Shown piece after piece: positions 30,514 through 40,672 of a stretch of DNA of 64,000 bases; within the stretch, counting starts at the first letter, position 1, and each line of letters starts with the position of its first letter. This DNA is from Reticulitermes speratus (taxonomy: Eukaryota; Arthropoda; Insecta; Blattodea; Rhinotermitidae). Position numbers and translations under genes: made by a program. The notes beneath the pieces were generated by a model, which was not told the origin of the DNA, did not search any database, and saw only the letters and a list, made by a program, of their open reading frames with translations. The stretch spans positions 29,015,521-29,079,520 of the forward strand of contig JAJKFL010000042.1 of the NCBI GenBank assembly GCA_021186555.1. Reading direction: 5' to 3'.

Positions 30514-30590
30514 GTAAGTTTCACATCAAAGTTAAATGCAGTGTTTAAAACAAACTGTTGCAAAAGTCTATATTATTTTATTCTTTACAG
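30514..30590 (+). other. Predicted 5'-UTR intron of gene A'
   Basis: The donor AAG/GTAAGT at 30513/30514 and acceptor TTATTCTTTACAG ending at 30590 bracket 77 bases, with the ATG immediately after. Both sites match insect consensus. This is read from sequence only. Confidence 0.65.
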
Positions 30591-31100
30591 ATGTCGGCTC
30601 TGTTAAACCGTACTTACTTTCTCGACATTGCGAAAACTAAAAGTGTCACAGTATTTCTTGACGCTTTCCTAACACCACAAGTTAATATCGCTAGTTCTAC
30701 CCATCACGTAGTGTTAAATCCTACTGCTTGGTTCACCCTAGTGTCTTTTAAGAATGGGATACCAAACAACGCTGTCTATTATCTCGGGGACGACCACCAT
30801 TTCATCCAAAAGTATTATAATCGTCATATTCAAATTAGATGCAACAACGGGCATGTGCTATTAAGTCATGTGCAGTGGAAAAATCTTATATATTTAAGTA
30901 ACTTGTGCATAAATTCGCAAATTTTAACGCTCTTTGAGTCTCATCAGCAATTAGTACAATGGCGCGATAATTGTCTGCAAACACAATCATTTTATGCGCC
31001 CCCACCAATAAATGGTATTGACTTTCAATTGCTGTATAACACATTCACGCCAAAGACATTTATTCCCGTACCTTGCTATGTTAATGTTCTGCATTTCTAA
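30591..31100 (+). CDS. Uncharacterised Polinton protein A' (paralogue of A)
   Basis: 169 residues starting MSALLNRTYFLDIAK. It aligns end to end with protein A at the other end of the element, roughly one third identical by eye, with the same FLD--LTPQV, VVLN, YLGD/ELGD, W--L--L---CI and PP-NGIDF--LY landmarks. Function is unknown. An upstream frame extension of 11 codons exists but is probably intron. The C-terminal tail beyond PKTF comes from the start of a 150-bp duplicated segment, so the stop differs from that of A. The gene points inward from the right TIR, as A does from the left, giving mirror-image ends. Confidence 0.75.
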   Translation: MSALLNRTYFLDIAKTKSVTVFLDAFLTPQVNIASSTHHVVLNPTAWFTLVSFKNGIPNNAVYYLGDDHHFIQKYYNRHIQIRCNNGHVLLSHVQWKNLIYLSNLCINSQILTLFESHQQLVQWRDNCLQTQSFYAPPPINGIDFQLLYNTFTPKTFIPVPCYVNVLHF

Positions 31101-31340
31101 ATTCATAAATAGACCTGTACAGCGACTACTGTGGCGACCAAACGTCTGACCCTCAGGGCTTGAAGTTAGGAATAACCTTCCGTAGATAGACTGTACATAC
31201 CAAAGACATTAATTTCTGTAACTTCAAATGTTAATGTTCTGCATTTCTAAATTCATAAATAGACTTGTACTACTGTGGCGACAAAACGTCTGAGCCTGAG
31301 GGCTTGAAGTTAGAAATAACCTGCCGTAGCTAGAAAGTAG
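31049..31340. repeat. About 150-bp direct duplication overlapping the end of A'
   Basis: Copy 1 (31049-31198) and copy 2 (31199-31340) share AAAGACATT, TGTTAATGTTCTGCATTTCT, AAATTCATAAATAGAC, CTACTGTGGCGAC and GGGCTTGAAGTTAG. Copy 1 contributes the last codons and stop of A'; copy 2 is non-coding. Confidence 0.9.
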
Positions 31341-31428
31341 TTGTGCATTCCAATCATATTTCCATCTTTATATTTCTGTGGTGTTAGGGACGTCTTGCAA
31401 GCCATCCTAGAATCGACATTACTTCTGT

Positions 31429-31548
31429 GTAAGTATAATATACGTTTAATATTAAATGAACATAATATTATTAATGTGAATATTATTATTAATGTAAATT
31501 TTCGGTAAATTTTCGGGTTTTAAGTATTAATTGTTTATTTTTCTGCAG
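31429..31548 (+). other. Predicted 5'-UTR intron of gene D
   Basis: The donor TGT/GTAAGT at 31429 and acceptor TTATTTTTCTGCAG ending at 31548 lie just before GCTACATGATGG. It repeats the 'intron right before the ATG' design of A and A'. Confidence 0.6.
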
Positions 31549-31553
31549 GCTAC

Positions 31554-31853
31554 ATGATGGATTTACTTGATATTTCTACCGTAGCATTCGGTAGCGGCGT
31601 GGACATGAATCGTCTATCTAACGATTTAAATCAACTGGTTGGAGTGGGCATTTGGCATGACACCTACAAAGTTCAAAATACAAAGTGGCTGTGGCTTGTA
31701 AGCGACATCGTATCAGCAATGAATAGTGACAAAGTGTTGTGTGGTGTGGCCGGAGTGTATCCTGGCTATGTAGCAGGAATTCTCAATCAGGTGACTGAAA
31801 TTAACTTTTATGTACTCTGTAAGGAACAAGTGAAGTATTCAGACTATAATTGA
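31554..31853 (+). CDS. Uncharacterised Polinton protein D, first part
   Basis: 99 residues starting MMDLLDISTVAFGSG. The segment GVAGVYPGYVAGILNQVTEINFYVLC recalls the GS...AGIL...DIDIY pattern of nucleotidyltransferase-fold proteins, but the key acidic pair is not there (E-I-N instead of D-I-D), so this is weak. The frame stops just after, and a second frame with further cysteine-rich protein follows at 31970. The two are likely parts of one gene joined by splicing or separated by a break. Confidence 0.55.
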   Translation: MMDLLDISTVAFGSGVDMNRLSNDLNQLVGVGIWHDTYKVQNTKWLWLVSDIVSAMNSDKVLCGVAGVYPGYVAGILNQVTEINFYVLCKEQVKYSDYN

Positions 31854-31969
31854 AAAATGCATTTCCGGTCGGGAGTGTACTATTTCATTTATATCCGTTC
31901 CGGGAAACTATTGTAAGTTATCTTCTTCCAGTGGTGAATCTATTGTAATAAAATTCGAAACAAGAAACA

Positions 31970-32335
31970 TTGACATTTGCATACGATCTGTTGAAGAACA
32001 TTCGTTTATCGTCATTAGCGTACGTCATAGTGTACGATAATAAACGCGTAAGCTTCATCACAAACCACGTGTTGACTTGCAAACATGATTGTGTGTTAGA
32101 TGAACGTACAGGTTACATAAATGAACCAAAGCGCCTTGCCAATTGTAAAGTTGAAACCAGTCGTTGTTCAGTGCATCCCTACAAAAAGTTTCCTTGGTAC
32201 CCTCTGTTCTGTACAAAGAAATCTCACCATTTTTATGGATTGCCTCATTGTGGCTGTAAATTGTGTGTGAAAAATGGACCTGCAACTTTAAAGTCGCTGT
32301 GTGTAAATACAATGGGGAACTTGCTTCCTCGTTAA
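31970..32335 (+). CDS. Uncharacterised Polinton protein D, second part
   Basis: An open frame of about 120 codons with no early ATG. It has a hydrophobic strand-rich start (LSSLAYVIVYDNKRVSFI) and then several cysteines (CKHDC, CKVETSRC, CGCKLC). An acceptor-like TTCTTCCAG ends at 31931, and a different frame there gives GESIVIKFETRNIDI, a plausible preceding strand pair. A splice plus one indel, or two indels, would be needed to link everything. It ends 45 bases before the right TIR. Confidence 0.5.
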   Translation: MTFAYDLLKNIRLSSLAYVIVYDNKRVSFITNHVLTCKHDCVLDERTGYINEPKRLANCKVETSRCSVHPYKKFPWYPLFCTKKSHHFYGLPHCGCKLCVKNGPATLKSLCVNTMGNLLPR

Positions 32336-32433
32336 TACAACAACAAGAAGTTACTGAATAAATGTAAGTACTAAAAGTGAATTGTGTTCTTCATTTCAGT
32401 TTAATAAAAACCTATTCCTATCCTTTAAAAAAA

Positions 32434-32509
32434 GAAAGAGGTAATTGGCATAGGTAGTATTCGAACCTAGGATCTTAAACTTTAAAAATACCACGCAACT
32501 ACCTCTTTC
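32434..32509 (-). other. tRNA-like hairpin in right TIR
   Basis: The counterpart of 18600-18684 with the same 10-bp closing stem, A-box-like and B-box-like parts (minus strand TAGGTTCGAATACTACC). It is nine bases shorter, and the anticodon-arm region is replaced by a T/A-rich stretch. The stem is intact in both copies although the middle differs. Confidence 0.5.
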
Positions 32510-33197
32510 AGTTAAATATACCATTATATTAAGTTTAAAAGGCGCCACATTGTCTTGTAATAATATTCAAAAGTAGCGCGGGTATTCTAAAATTCAAAAG
32601 TAGCGCGGCATTTCAAAAATATACCGCTTAGTCACATGTTGTATAATTCAAAATTACCGCAATTTTCAAATCTGTCTTGTATAAATTCAAATTATACCGC
32701 GTATTTTCTAAAATTCAAATTTCCGGGCTCATACGCTAACTTGTTTAAATAATATTTCAAATTATGCCGCGTTTCCGTAATATTATTAAAATTTAAACTT
32801 AGCGCGTCTCCTTCATATTATTAAAATTTAAATTTACCGCGCAACTACCAACATTTAAAATTCAAATATACCGCGTAGCCACATGTATAAATTCAAAATA
32901 TACCGCGTATTTTCTAAAATTTAAAATTACCGCGTATAGCTTACGTTAATGTTACGGCGCCAGACTGTCTGGGGTTTATGCGGGGGCGCCACACTGTCTG
33001 GGAAGTTATAGCACACTGAAAGTATAAGGTTAGGTTTATGTTCAGGCGCCACACTGTCTGGCACGTTTGTTTATGTGTAGGCGTATAATTACGTATTTAT
33101 AGGTTAATTCATCAATAATTAGATCAATTACACATTAATTAGGTCAATTAATCATTAATTAAATATTAATTAGGTCAATTTGCGTGGGTGTAAGTGC

Positions 33198-33313
33198 GCG
33201 CGGCCGCCATGTTTGTTTACATTGTGACGTCACTTCCGGTAAAGGTCATTGACCTTGTCACGTGACTTTGTTTACATCCGCCATCTTTGTTTACATTGTG
33301 ACGTCACTTCCGG
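33198..33313. promoter_or_regulatory. Dense factor-motif cluster at Polinton tip (right)
   Basis: The mirror image of 17797-17912. TGACGTCA occurs twice (33225-33232 and 33299-33306). The nuclear-receptor palindrome AGGTCATTGACCT is at 33243-33255, next to GTCACGTGAC. TTGTTTAC forkhead motifs and GCCAT YY1-like cores are also kept. The left copy has one CRE mutated; here both are perfect. Confidence 0.55.
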
Positions 33314-33337
33314 TCCCAAACGCGTACCAATACTACT

Positions 33338-33343
33338 GACCGA
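33338..33343. repeat. Polinton target-site duplication, right
   Basis: GACCGA, identical to 17767-17772. Confidence 0.95.
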
Positions 33344-33416
33344 TAGGTTGTCCCGAAACGTCGGTAACTAAATACCGATCTACGGTGCGTAATATCCCAG
33401 ATGAGCGAAGATCTCA
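33338..33416 (-). repeat. Right arm of the MITE split by the Polinton
   Basis: The inverse of 17651-17729, with GATAGGTTGTCCCG, TCGGTAACTA, GTGCGTAATATCCC and GAAGATCTCA. The Polinton insertion point is at its inner edge. Confidence 0.75.
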
Positions 33417-36400
33417 TTTACAGTTTTCCTTGTGAGTATATTTTACGTCTCCTGCATTTACCAAATTTGTGGCCGGAACGTCTACGGTTGGTGGATGAGG
33501 ACAGCTCGAGTAGGCAGCCTGTTTGTACATGTTGAGTGTTAAGTACAAACGCCTACTTACATAATTTTGGAACTGAAATATGTAGCGAAGAGCTTTGTAA
33601 TTTACACAACTCGTTTAGTTTAATTGATGTGCTAAAATGAAGGACGTAACGATAAACAGGAAATGTGGCTTCCATGAGGAACATAAATCCACAGAAGTTT
33701 TTCTGTTATCGAAAAACCCGTCGGAGATCCGTCGTGCGGAAGGCATGAGAATAAAGTTTTAAAATGAGTATTCGGAAAGTACGTGTTCGTTAATTAACCG
33801 CTTGGCACTGGATAATTTTCTCCAGTAATTGGCTCTGATCTAAACACGCTATCTTTATACTCTTCATTTGTATGTACCAATTCACTATGAATAAGCAATT
33901 TAAAATTTTTTTGGCAATTAAAATAACTTATTTATATTCACTATATGTTTTAATCGTTGCTGATTACAATTTATCACAATAGTATATTTACACACTACTG
34001 AGAGTGTCGATGGAGTGCACCACAGCGTACGCGATCCTGAACATTTTGGTGGAATGAACGTAGTGTCTTTTCAAGACCTATAGGACATCATATTTACATT
34101 GTTTCGCTGAAGTTTACAGGATAGAACAACAACAAATCTGCGTAATACTCGTATTGTCATCGGACATTTCTAAGTTCTACAGCACGCAGTAGACATATTG
34201 GGTGTGTTCTAGTATTTAAAATTTCAGTTAATTCTGGATCTTTTAATATGTAAAGTATTTTTACCTTAATCAGTGCAATAAGTGACTTCGCTCGTTCGCC
34301 TGAGGATGGTAGTGGCCGTACCGAAACGAGAAGCGACACCAGTATTGAAGGGATACTGTTGTGTTCTATTGCAATATGTGGTGAAATAGGCTGTGATGTG
34401 TCAGACATTATTAGCTTCAGGTAGTCGCTCATAGTTGGAGACTTAGAGATCGTCCTGGGCGACCAAACCGGGTGGGTGCCTCATTATGTCCGCAAATCTA
34501 GGGCGTTACCTCGAGCGCTTTGAACTACTCGTAACAAACGTACCGTTAGCCTTATCACCAGCCAAATCACTTTCTAAACAGCTGCTCTAGAAAATAGAAC
34601 TGCAGTTAGCCAACACGTAGATCCTGTTGCTCACGTAGACGCTTATATCACAACGCTGGCGGAATGCTAATACTTTGCAATTTATGACGTTTAAATTAGA
34701 TGTATGACACTCAGTAAGTACTGTGTCTGTGTTTGGCATGGGTCCAGCGACCGACACAGCGTTTGAAATGGGAGGCAAAATGAGATGTAAAATTACCTAG
34801 ATATTCTGTAGCCCTTGCTGGGAGAACTATGGAGATGGCTGAACGTTAGGAGTAATTACTGACACTGAACATACCGAGTAAAACCGCAATACCTGTTGGT
34901 TTGTGCATTCTGAAAAGAAGCGAGTAGAGGAACACATATGGCATTTGTCCAATGTTGCATCTGGCCAATCTTCTACCTCTTAAATTTCTCCGTAGCTTTT
35001 TAGGAGCGTCCGTGCAAACATGAACTAAACGTTTAAAAAAAAAAGTGGATGTTACTGGGTAATTATGATTGCTAGTGTACTCGGAAACGTAGGTGTACTT
35101 TTAAATTAATTTTAACCCATTAAAGAAAAGAGACTACTTTATGAACCGCCTGTATTTAGTGTACTCAAAACAAACGGTTTCCTTGCCCGTCATTTACCGA
35201 TATGTTTCAGTAACGAAGAAAATGTGCCTTCTGTGAGGTATAACTTTTTTTTGACATTAATGCGATGAATTTTGGGCTTTAAAGACTTAGTGGATTTTAA
35301 AAATTATACTTACCCAAAATCAAAGGAATGTTTTAAATATTAGCTGCAGGTAAAGAAACTTTAAGATCGATACAAACTTTTTGTACGGGGACCATTATCG
35401 ACAGGCGGGTCTTGTGTCGGGAATGAACTTTTCGGTTTTTCGTCGTGGTACCACGTAGTGTGGTAAGATGCTCGCATGCGTCCTGCTTGTTGCTAATCAT
35501 TTCAACAACGCGAATCTCAGCTTCACACTAAACGAACTACATTTCAACCAACAGGATGTATTCGGAAATGAACAGCGTCCATTAGGGGTAATTAGCATTC
35601 AACGTACACTTGAGTATAGCATTTAATGTACATCAGAAAGCTGGAGTCGGTTGTTTTAGCCCCATTTATGAGAATGTGGTGAACAACTTTTATAGACATA
35701 TTGGTACTAATGACGGATAGGTTTCAATATAATCATGAATATTTTGTGAGTGAATTTTGAAAAGGCCATAACAAGAACGCATTTGTAAGTTCTGTATTGC
35801 ATTACCAATAATAAAAATATAAGGAAGCATTTTCTGGTGACCGGCCCTGTTGGTATGGAAAGAATTTCCAGGGTTTCGGAAGATTTCAGCGCCTTTGTCT
35901 TTGTACCTATCGCCGTGAAAGCTTCAAATCAATCATACAGCTTATTCAAGTCGAAGCTCTCCCGAATGTGTCTCGACTTTCCTGTTGAGTGGAACTTCCT
36001 TGAGTAGAGTCGGCCACCATGAAGCAGAACCTCCAGCACGCGATGCACACACTGAGCGACATCTCTCCACTCGGTTGTTACGTTCCATGCTTCTCCATTT
36101 TGTTAACATGATCTCGACTACGCCTAATGAAGACCCTGTATAAAAACATTTTTATAAGAATTTGACGACTTTTTTTACAGTTCCTGTACCGTGATTATTA
36201 GTCTTGTTGTTCACCCTCCCTCCTTCTCTCTGAAGGGAAGGAAAATGTCTGAAACACTATAAGATCCTGGAGCAACGAAATTAGTATCAGGACAGGTTGT
36301 TTTAATAACAGCCTTCGCACTGCTCAGCAGATTTTATTAATTGACAGTAAATAAGTAAATAGAATTGATTGCAGTGTTCACACGCTGTTTGACGTGGTGC

Positions 36401-36835
36401 AGTTACTCGCGTGAGAGTGGACTGCCGCCCACTGTGTTAAGAATGAATGCCGACATTCGTATTGAAATTCGCCATTAACGAATATATCGCAGAGCTCGAA
36501 TGGGAATAGTTGCCATCTTATGTCCCTTCTGTTTTATCGTTGTAATTAATAACCACTGTATTTGCTTTCTTCATACCAATCGATGGTGCGACCTGACGAT
36601 AAGACTGTCTCGAAATATCTCTTGGGAATTCACCGGGGATTATGTCAAGTTTGCTAGTTACTCAATATTTATCTGGGCTGTAGAACACAGCCACGTATTG
36701 CTTATCAGTATTGATATCAGATCGCTTTTATAGTAACGGCTTATTTAGAACCACATTAATGTGTTTTATTCGTCTGTTATGCCGCAGAATATATAGTGAA
36801 ATGGTAGAGTGATGAACTGGAAAGGACCGGAAAGG
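33417..36835. other. Unassigned non-coding stretch
   Basis: No gene-like frame. One weak hammerhead-like site at 34295-34340 (plus strand) reads CCTGAGGA, hairpin GGTA/TACC, GAAACGAG. Otherwise nothing is recognised. Confidence 0.5.
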
Positions 36836-36837
36836 AA

Positions 36838-37030
36838 TTAGTAATGGCCTAATTTGGTGTATCTCGGCATTTGCCTGGAGGTACATTGAAAAACCACAAG
36901 AAGCCTATCAGGGTGGGCCGATCTGCAGGTCTTGATTTGAACCTCTGACTTCCCAAATACCAGCTCGATGGCGATGTTCAGTTCGTTGTATCGTTGGGTA
37001 CAGTAATCGATTCGAGGCGTCACGCGCGGT
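36838..37030 (-). mobile_element. tRNA-derived SINE, minus strand
   Basis: On the minus strand there is an A-box-like GAGCTGGTATTTGGGAAGTC followed by AGAGGTTCAAATCAAGACC, a B-box variant. The body GTGGTTTTTCAATGTACCTC with CCAGGCAAATGCCGAGAT is one I associate with a widespread insect SINE. The 3' edge is about 36838. Confidence 0.6.
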
Positions 37031-39665
37031 CACCATCATGTGGCTTCCATTAAGACCAAGATAATCTCCATGCACGTTACCCATTTTAAACATCAGACAT
37101 ACCACCATATTCTTATCTGAAGGTTGCTAAGTAGCTTCCGCTTGAAGTGTTACCACAAATTCCATGTTCGTATGAAGCATACAAAAATCGAAGTTTGTAA
37201 AACTACGCTTACTCAGTTCAGAAATTCAGAAGTGGAGTTTTGAAAGAAAAATTGATGGTCAGGTTAGGAGACAAAGACCAAGTTATTTATCTGTCAGTCT
37301 GTGTACATAAGATACGATCACGAAGGTAAATACGGTAAGTGTAACTAATTTTTTATGGATGTTTTGCTTATTAAGTGCGTTTAAATATCGAACCTGTACA
37401 GGAACATTTCCAGTGATGAGATATTTCGTAGTTTGAGCTTCATCTGTCCGAAAGCAGACAGAAACCCTGACACTAATTGTTGTTCCGATCACACTGTCAA
37501 CCATGGCTGCCCTGCATTCCTGAGGTTGCTTGACAGACACCAGAAGGGTCCGGATGCTTGTGTGATACCTGTCACAGTAAGGCATTGTAGACTGGCTGTA
37601 TGTATCTCGCTATACGTGTTGCTGATCGTTCATTCCCGCACAGGACATGAGTTTTGCCAATGTGTGGCGAACTGTAGTTTGTTTGTTGCTGAGTTATCCA
37701 CACTGAGTCAGCTACACACGTCATATAACATCCAGTAATTATTAAACTATACTGCCTGCTGTTAAACACAACCAGCTTTGTAACATAAATTCTCGACAGT
37801 GGTTTCACATGAATAATACCACTAACATGAACAAGGACTTCTTCCTTCGTCACCTGTGTTTGGTTCATCTTGATAGCGAAATAAACTATGAAATAGGTTA
37901 GGTCTCTTGTTTTACACATGTCATGTTTATGCTGATTTTTATTCCACCAACAGAGTGTTGGTTTTATATACATTTGACTGTTTTTAGTCTCTATTGATTT
38001 GTTGATATTTTATCAGATCAGTTATATATGACTTTCAGCCCTATTTTATATTATGTTTATCAATAATGGTTAAATTTTCTATGGGTTTGCGTATGTGAAA
38101 ATTATATTTTTAGATGAATTGGGTACTTGCTCCTCGCCTGTGATTTATGAAGTTGTCTTTTATAGTTTGGTCAGTGTTTTTTCTTAAGATTGGTGGTTTA
38201 TCACCCGAGGACGGAAGCAGTTAGCTTGCACAAGCGTTATGATTGTATTAAGTATTGGTGACGGTGGAAAACTCCTTTTTAATGTTAATGATATTATACA
38301 AGCATCTTTTTTTAAATTCCTAAACTGCTGCTCTTTCCGTACCCTTCGTATAGCTTGTTAATAATTGTGCATTGCCTAAGACAATGCACTCGTTCTCATT
38401 CAGTTTTCCGTCACATGTTTCGTGCTATCATGTTTTTGGTTGTGTCCTGTTATACGGTATTTTTCTGGTCGCTGTTGCTGTTGTTCGTAACATACGAGTA
38501 TATCAGATTTTACGTGGCAGCATGTTGTTTCGCAATGTGTTGTTGAGTATGTTTGTATAACGCCGTAGGAATTCAGAAGTAAGTCGATATTGTTGTGTGA
38601 TCTTTTATGGTATGCAGGTGTAGTGATTGATATGACTGAAGAAATTGAAAACATTCAAAACTATACGGAGTCCACAGTAAGTTGTTCCACAAATTTCCTC
38701 CTCCCCATCATACCTCTTTCCAGGTTTTACAGTTCTCTGCCTCTGTATTCTCCTCCAGTCAAGTAATTTTGTTCATTGGAATGTTGGTTGTAATAACGAC
38801 GTATTATACCTTCGCTTGCGACTAGCGCTTCGGTCTGGTTGACATAAACCTGATATACCTGGACGGGAATAGAAGTTGCCGGCATTGAAGTAGCGGATCG
38901 TATTCTCTGAAAGCCTCTGCTAAGCGTGGGACTCGCTATTTGTACTTGTTAAACATATAGATCCAAGAGCTCGTTAGGTGACGCACTGTGTGTCGAGGGA
39001 TGGAGTTTTTATGCTCCCTGTGGCCCCGGTTGCGGCTGATGGCTGAGTGGCGTGCACGAACTGTATCACGCTACGACCGGTGGAGCGCCACTTATCAAAT
39101 GGCGTGTGGAAATGGGCAAACGAACGGACATTTATAGATATATGAAACATTGGTTTGGCGATACCATGAAATGGAGCCCAGATACTGTACCGTGTAAATT
39201 AAACGTGATTTTATAATTCATGGTGACGTTTCCTGTCCTATGTGTTGAAATGCGATAATTATTTATGTTTTAGGAGGAACTGATAATGCTAGGTATTAGT
39301 TTTATCGTTTATTATTTTCTTAATGTCTGAAACAACAGCCCCGGCGATTTTCATTCAATTACAGCAGGCTTTTATTGCAGGCTGACGAACTTACCGACAA
39401 GTATATTTGTCTGCTGATAAGTCGCCACTCTTGTAACATTTCGTATTCAAACTTGTTAGTTGCTCATTCGCAGGACTTGTTCACCCAAAACGATAGCGTC
39501 TCTTGCCTGACGTTCTGGGTTTAGAAGTAGGCCTAAGTTGCAACGCCAGCGTTACCGTGCCACAAGTGTGGAATTAGAGCGCAGTGACGGAATTTTCAAT
39601 ATCATGTTCTTAGGCCTGTTTGTATGAATATTTATGCCCTCTCTTGTATTATTTATTTATTTCTG
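37031..39665. other. Unassigned non-coding stretch
   Basis: Short frames only. The segment at about 38195-38235 (ACCCGAGGACGG...) is too far from a hammerhead to call. No RNA gene or repeat is identified. Confidence 0.5.
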
Positions 39666-39669
39666 ACTC

Positions 39670-39722
39670 ATATGTATTTTTCGACGCTGTAGTATTTCAG
39701 ATTATACAGCGTCGAATATGTG
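39670..39722. repeat. Short hairpin
   Basis: TCGACGCTGTA at about 39689-39699 pairs with TACAGCGTCGA near 39705-39716, extended imperfectly by ATATGTATTT/AATATGTG. It may be a small MITE core. Confidence 0.5.
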
Positions 39723-40672
39723 ATTAATGTTAATTATTTGATCTTGTCCTGGTTTGAGGCGCTGTCCCATCTTTCTATGGAGGGACTGAGCAAAACGTCC
39801 GAACCTTCAGGTTAGTCGGTGCCTCGGCCTAGATTCTGTCAGAGACCGACCTAAGTAGAAGGCAGACGTTCAACCACCTGAGTAGACGTGTTTGTAGATA
39901 TGATCTCATGCCAGATGTTCTGAATTGTAAATAAATCGCAAAACAATCACAAATTTAGATTTTTAATATAACGCGGATTTTCATATCCCAATTGTATTTC
40001 TATGTAAATTTTGGTTCCCTTGTTTTTGTTTGAGGCAGGATGGTACGAAGTGCGTGCATGGCAGACTGAAGTGTAATCATCCTGCACTGTCCGGGCGACA
40101 GTCATGTTTAGGCCTATACTCAAGAAGTGGACGAATCCTAAATTTGCTCGAATCCGAATCCGAATCCTAAAAGGTTCTCGAATCCCTCGAATCTCGAATC
40201 TCTCGAATCCTTCATATAAGAATAATAATAAGAAAAAACTAAAGAGAAAAAGACTTAGTTCTATACCATTTAGTATTTATTTTAAAATTAAAAGTTTTTA
40301 TTTGAAGCAAAATTTAAAATCTGTGTTTAATGAAAAAACACATTTAAGAATACAATTTTCAAAAATATACCTATATTATTCATTAAGAAGATACAAATAA
40401 ATGAAATAATAATTAATATTAATTATATTAATAATAATAATAATACAAATAATATTTGAGTAACAGGTCACATTTTTGACATTTGTGTAGAGGGAGGGGA
40501 TTATTTCAAGAGTTAATATATCGTAGATAAACAGTAAACGCTAAACATGGAATACTAAATTCTTTCCAGAAAATGAAGAAAAATAAAAAACATGTTTATT
40601 TTAAGAGTTAATAAAAATTAAAAACACTAAACACTTAACTCTTTCATGGCAATCTAAAAGAATCAGAAACCT

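Larger units (their letters stand above)
17773..33337. mobile_element. Full-length Maverick/Polinton element
   Basis: The element is 15,565 bp, with 5'-AG...CT-3' ends, inverted repeats of about 960 bp and a perfect 6-bp target duplication. It carries the hallmark set: protein-primed polymerase B, retroviral-type integrase, packaging ATPase, Ulp1/adenovirus-type protease, and major and minor capsid proteins. It also has five or more accessory genes. Ten genes plus the polymerase run on the minus strand, and two units on the plus strand occupy the right end. Polintons and their virion-forming kin (adintoviruses) are thought to replicate by protein priming and to integrate through their own integrase. 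All genes are open except the polymerase and perhaps gene D, so this is a young insertion or one with sequencing errors. Confidence 0.97.
32380..33337 (-). repeat. Polinton right terminal inverted repeat
   Basis: 958 bp, inverse of 17773-18737. It preserves the tip motif cluster (with both CRE copies intact here), GGCGCCACACTGTC boxes, the GCGGTA-type array (as TACCGCG) and the tRNA-like hairpin. Near identity to the left copy shows either recent insertion or recent replication-linked homogenisation. Confidence 0.95.

Noticed and set aside
31970-32335. Gene D second part as a paralogue of protein B
   Set aside because: Only a short hydrophobic strand and scattered cysteines look alike; no consistent alignment could be drawn.
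38195-38240. Possible hammerhead (ACCCGAGGACGGAAGC)
   Set aside because: Neither CTGANGA nor GAAAC is present and helix II does not form properly.
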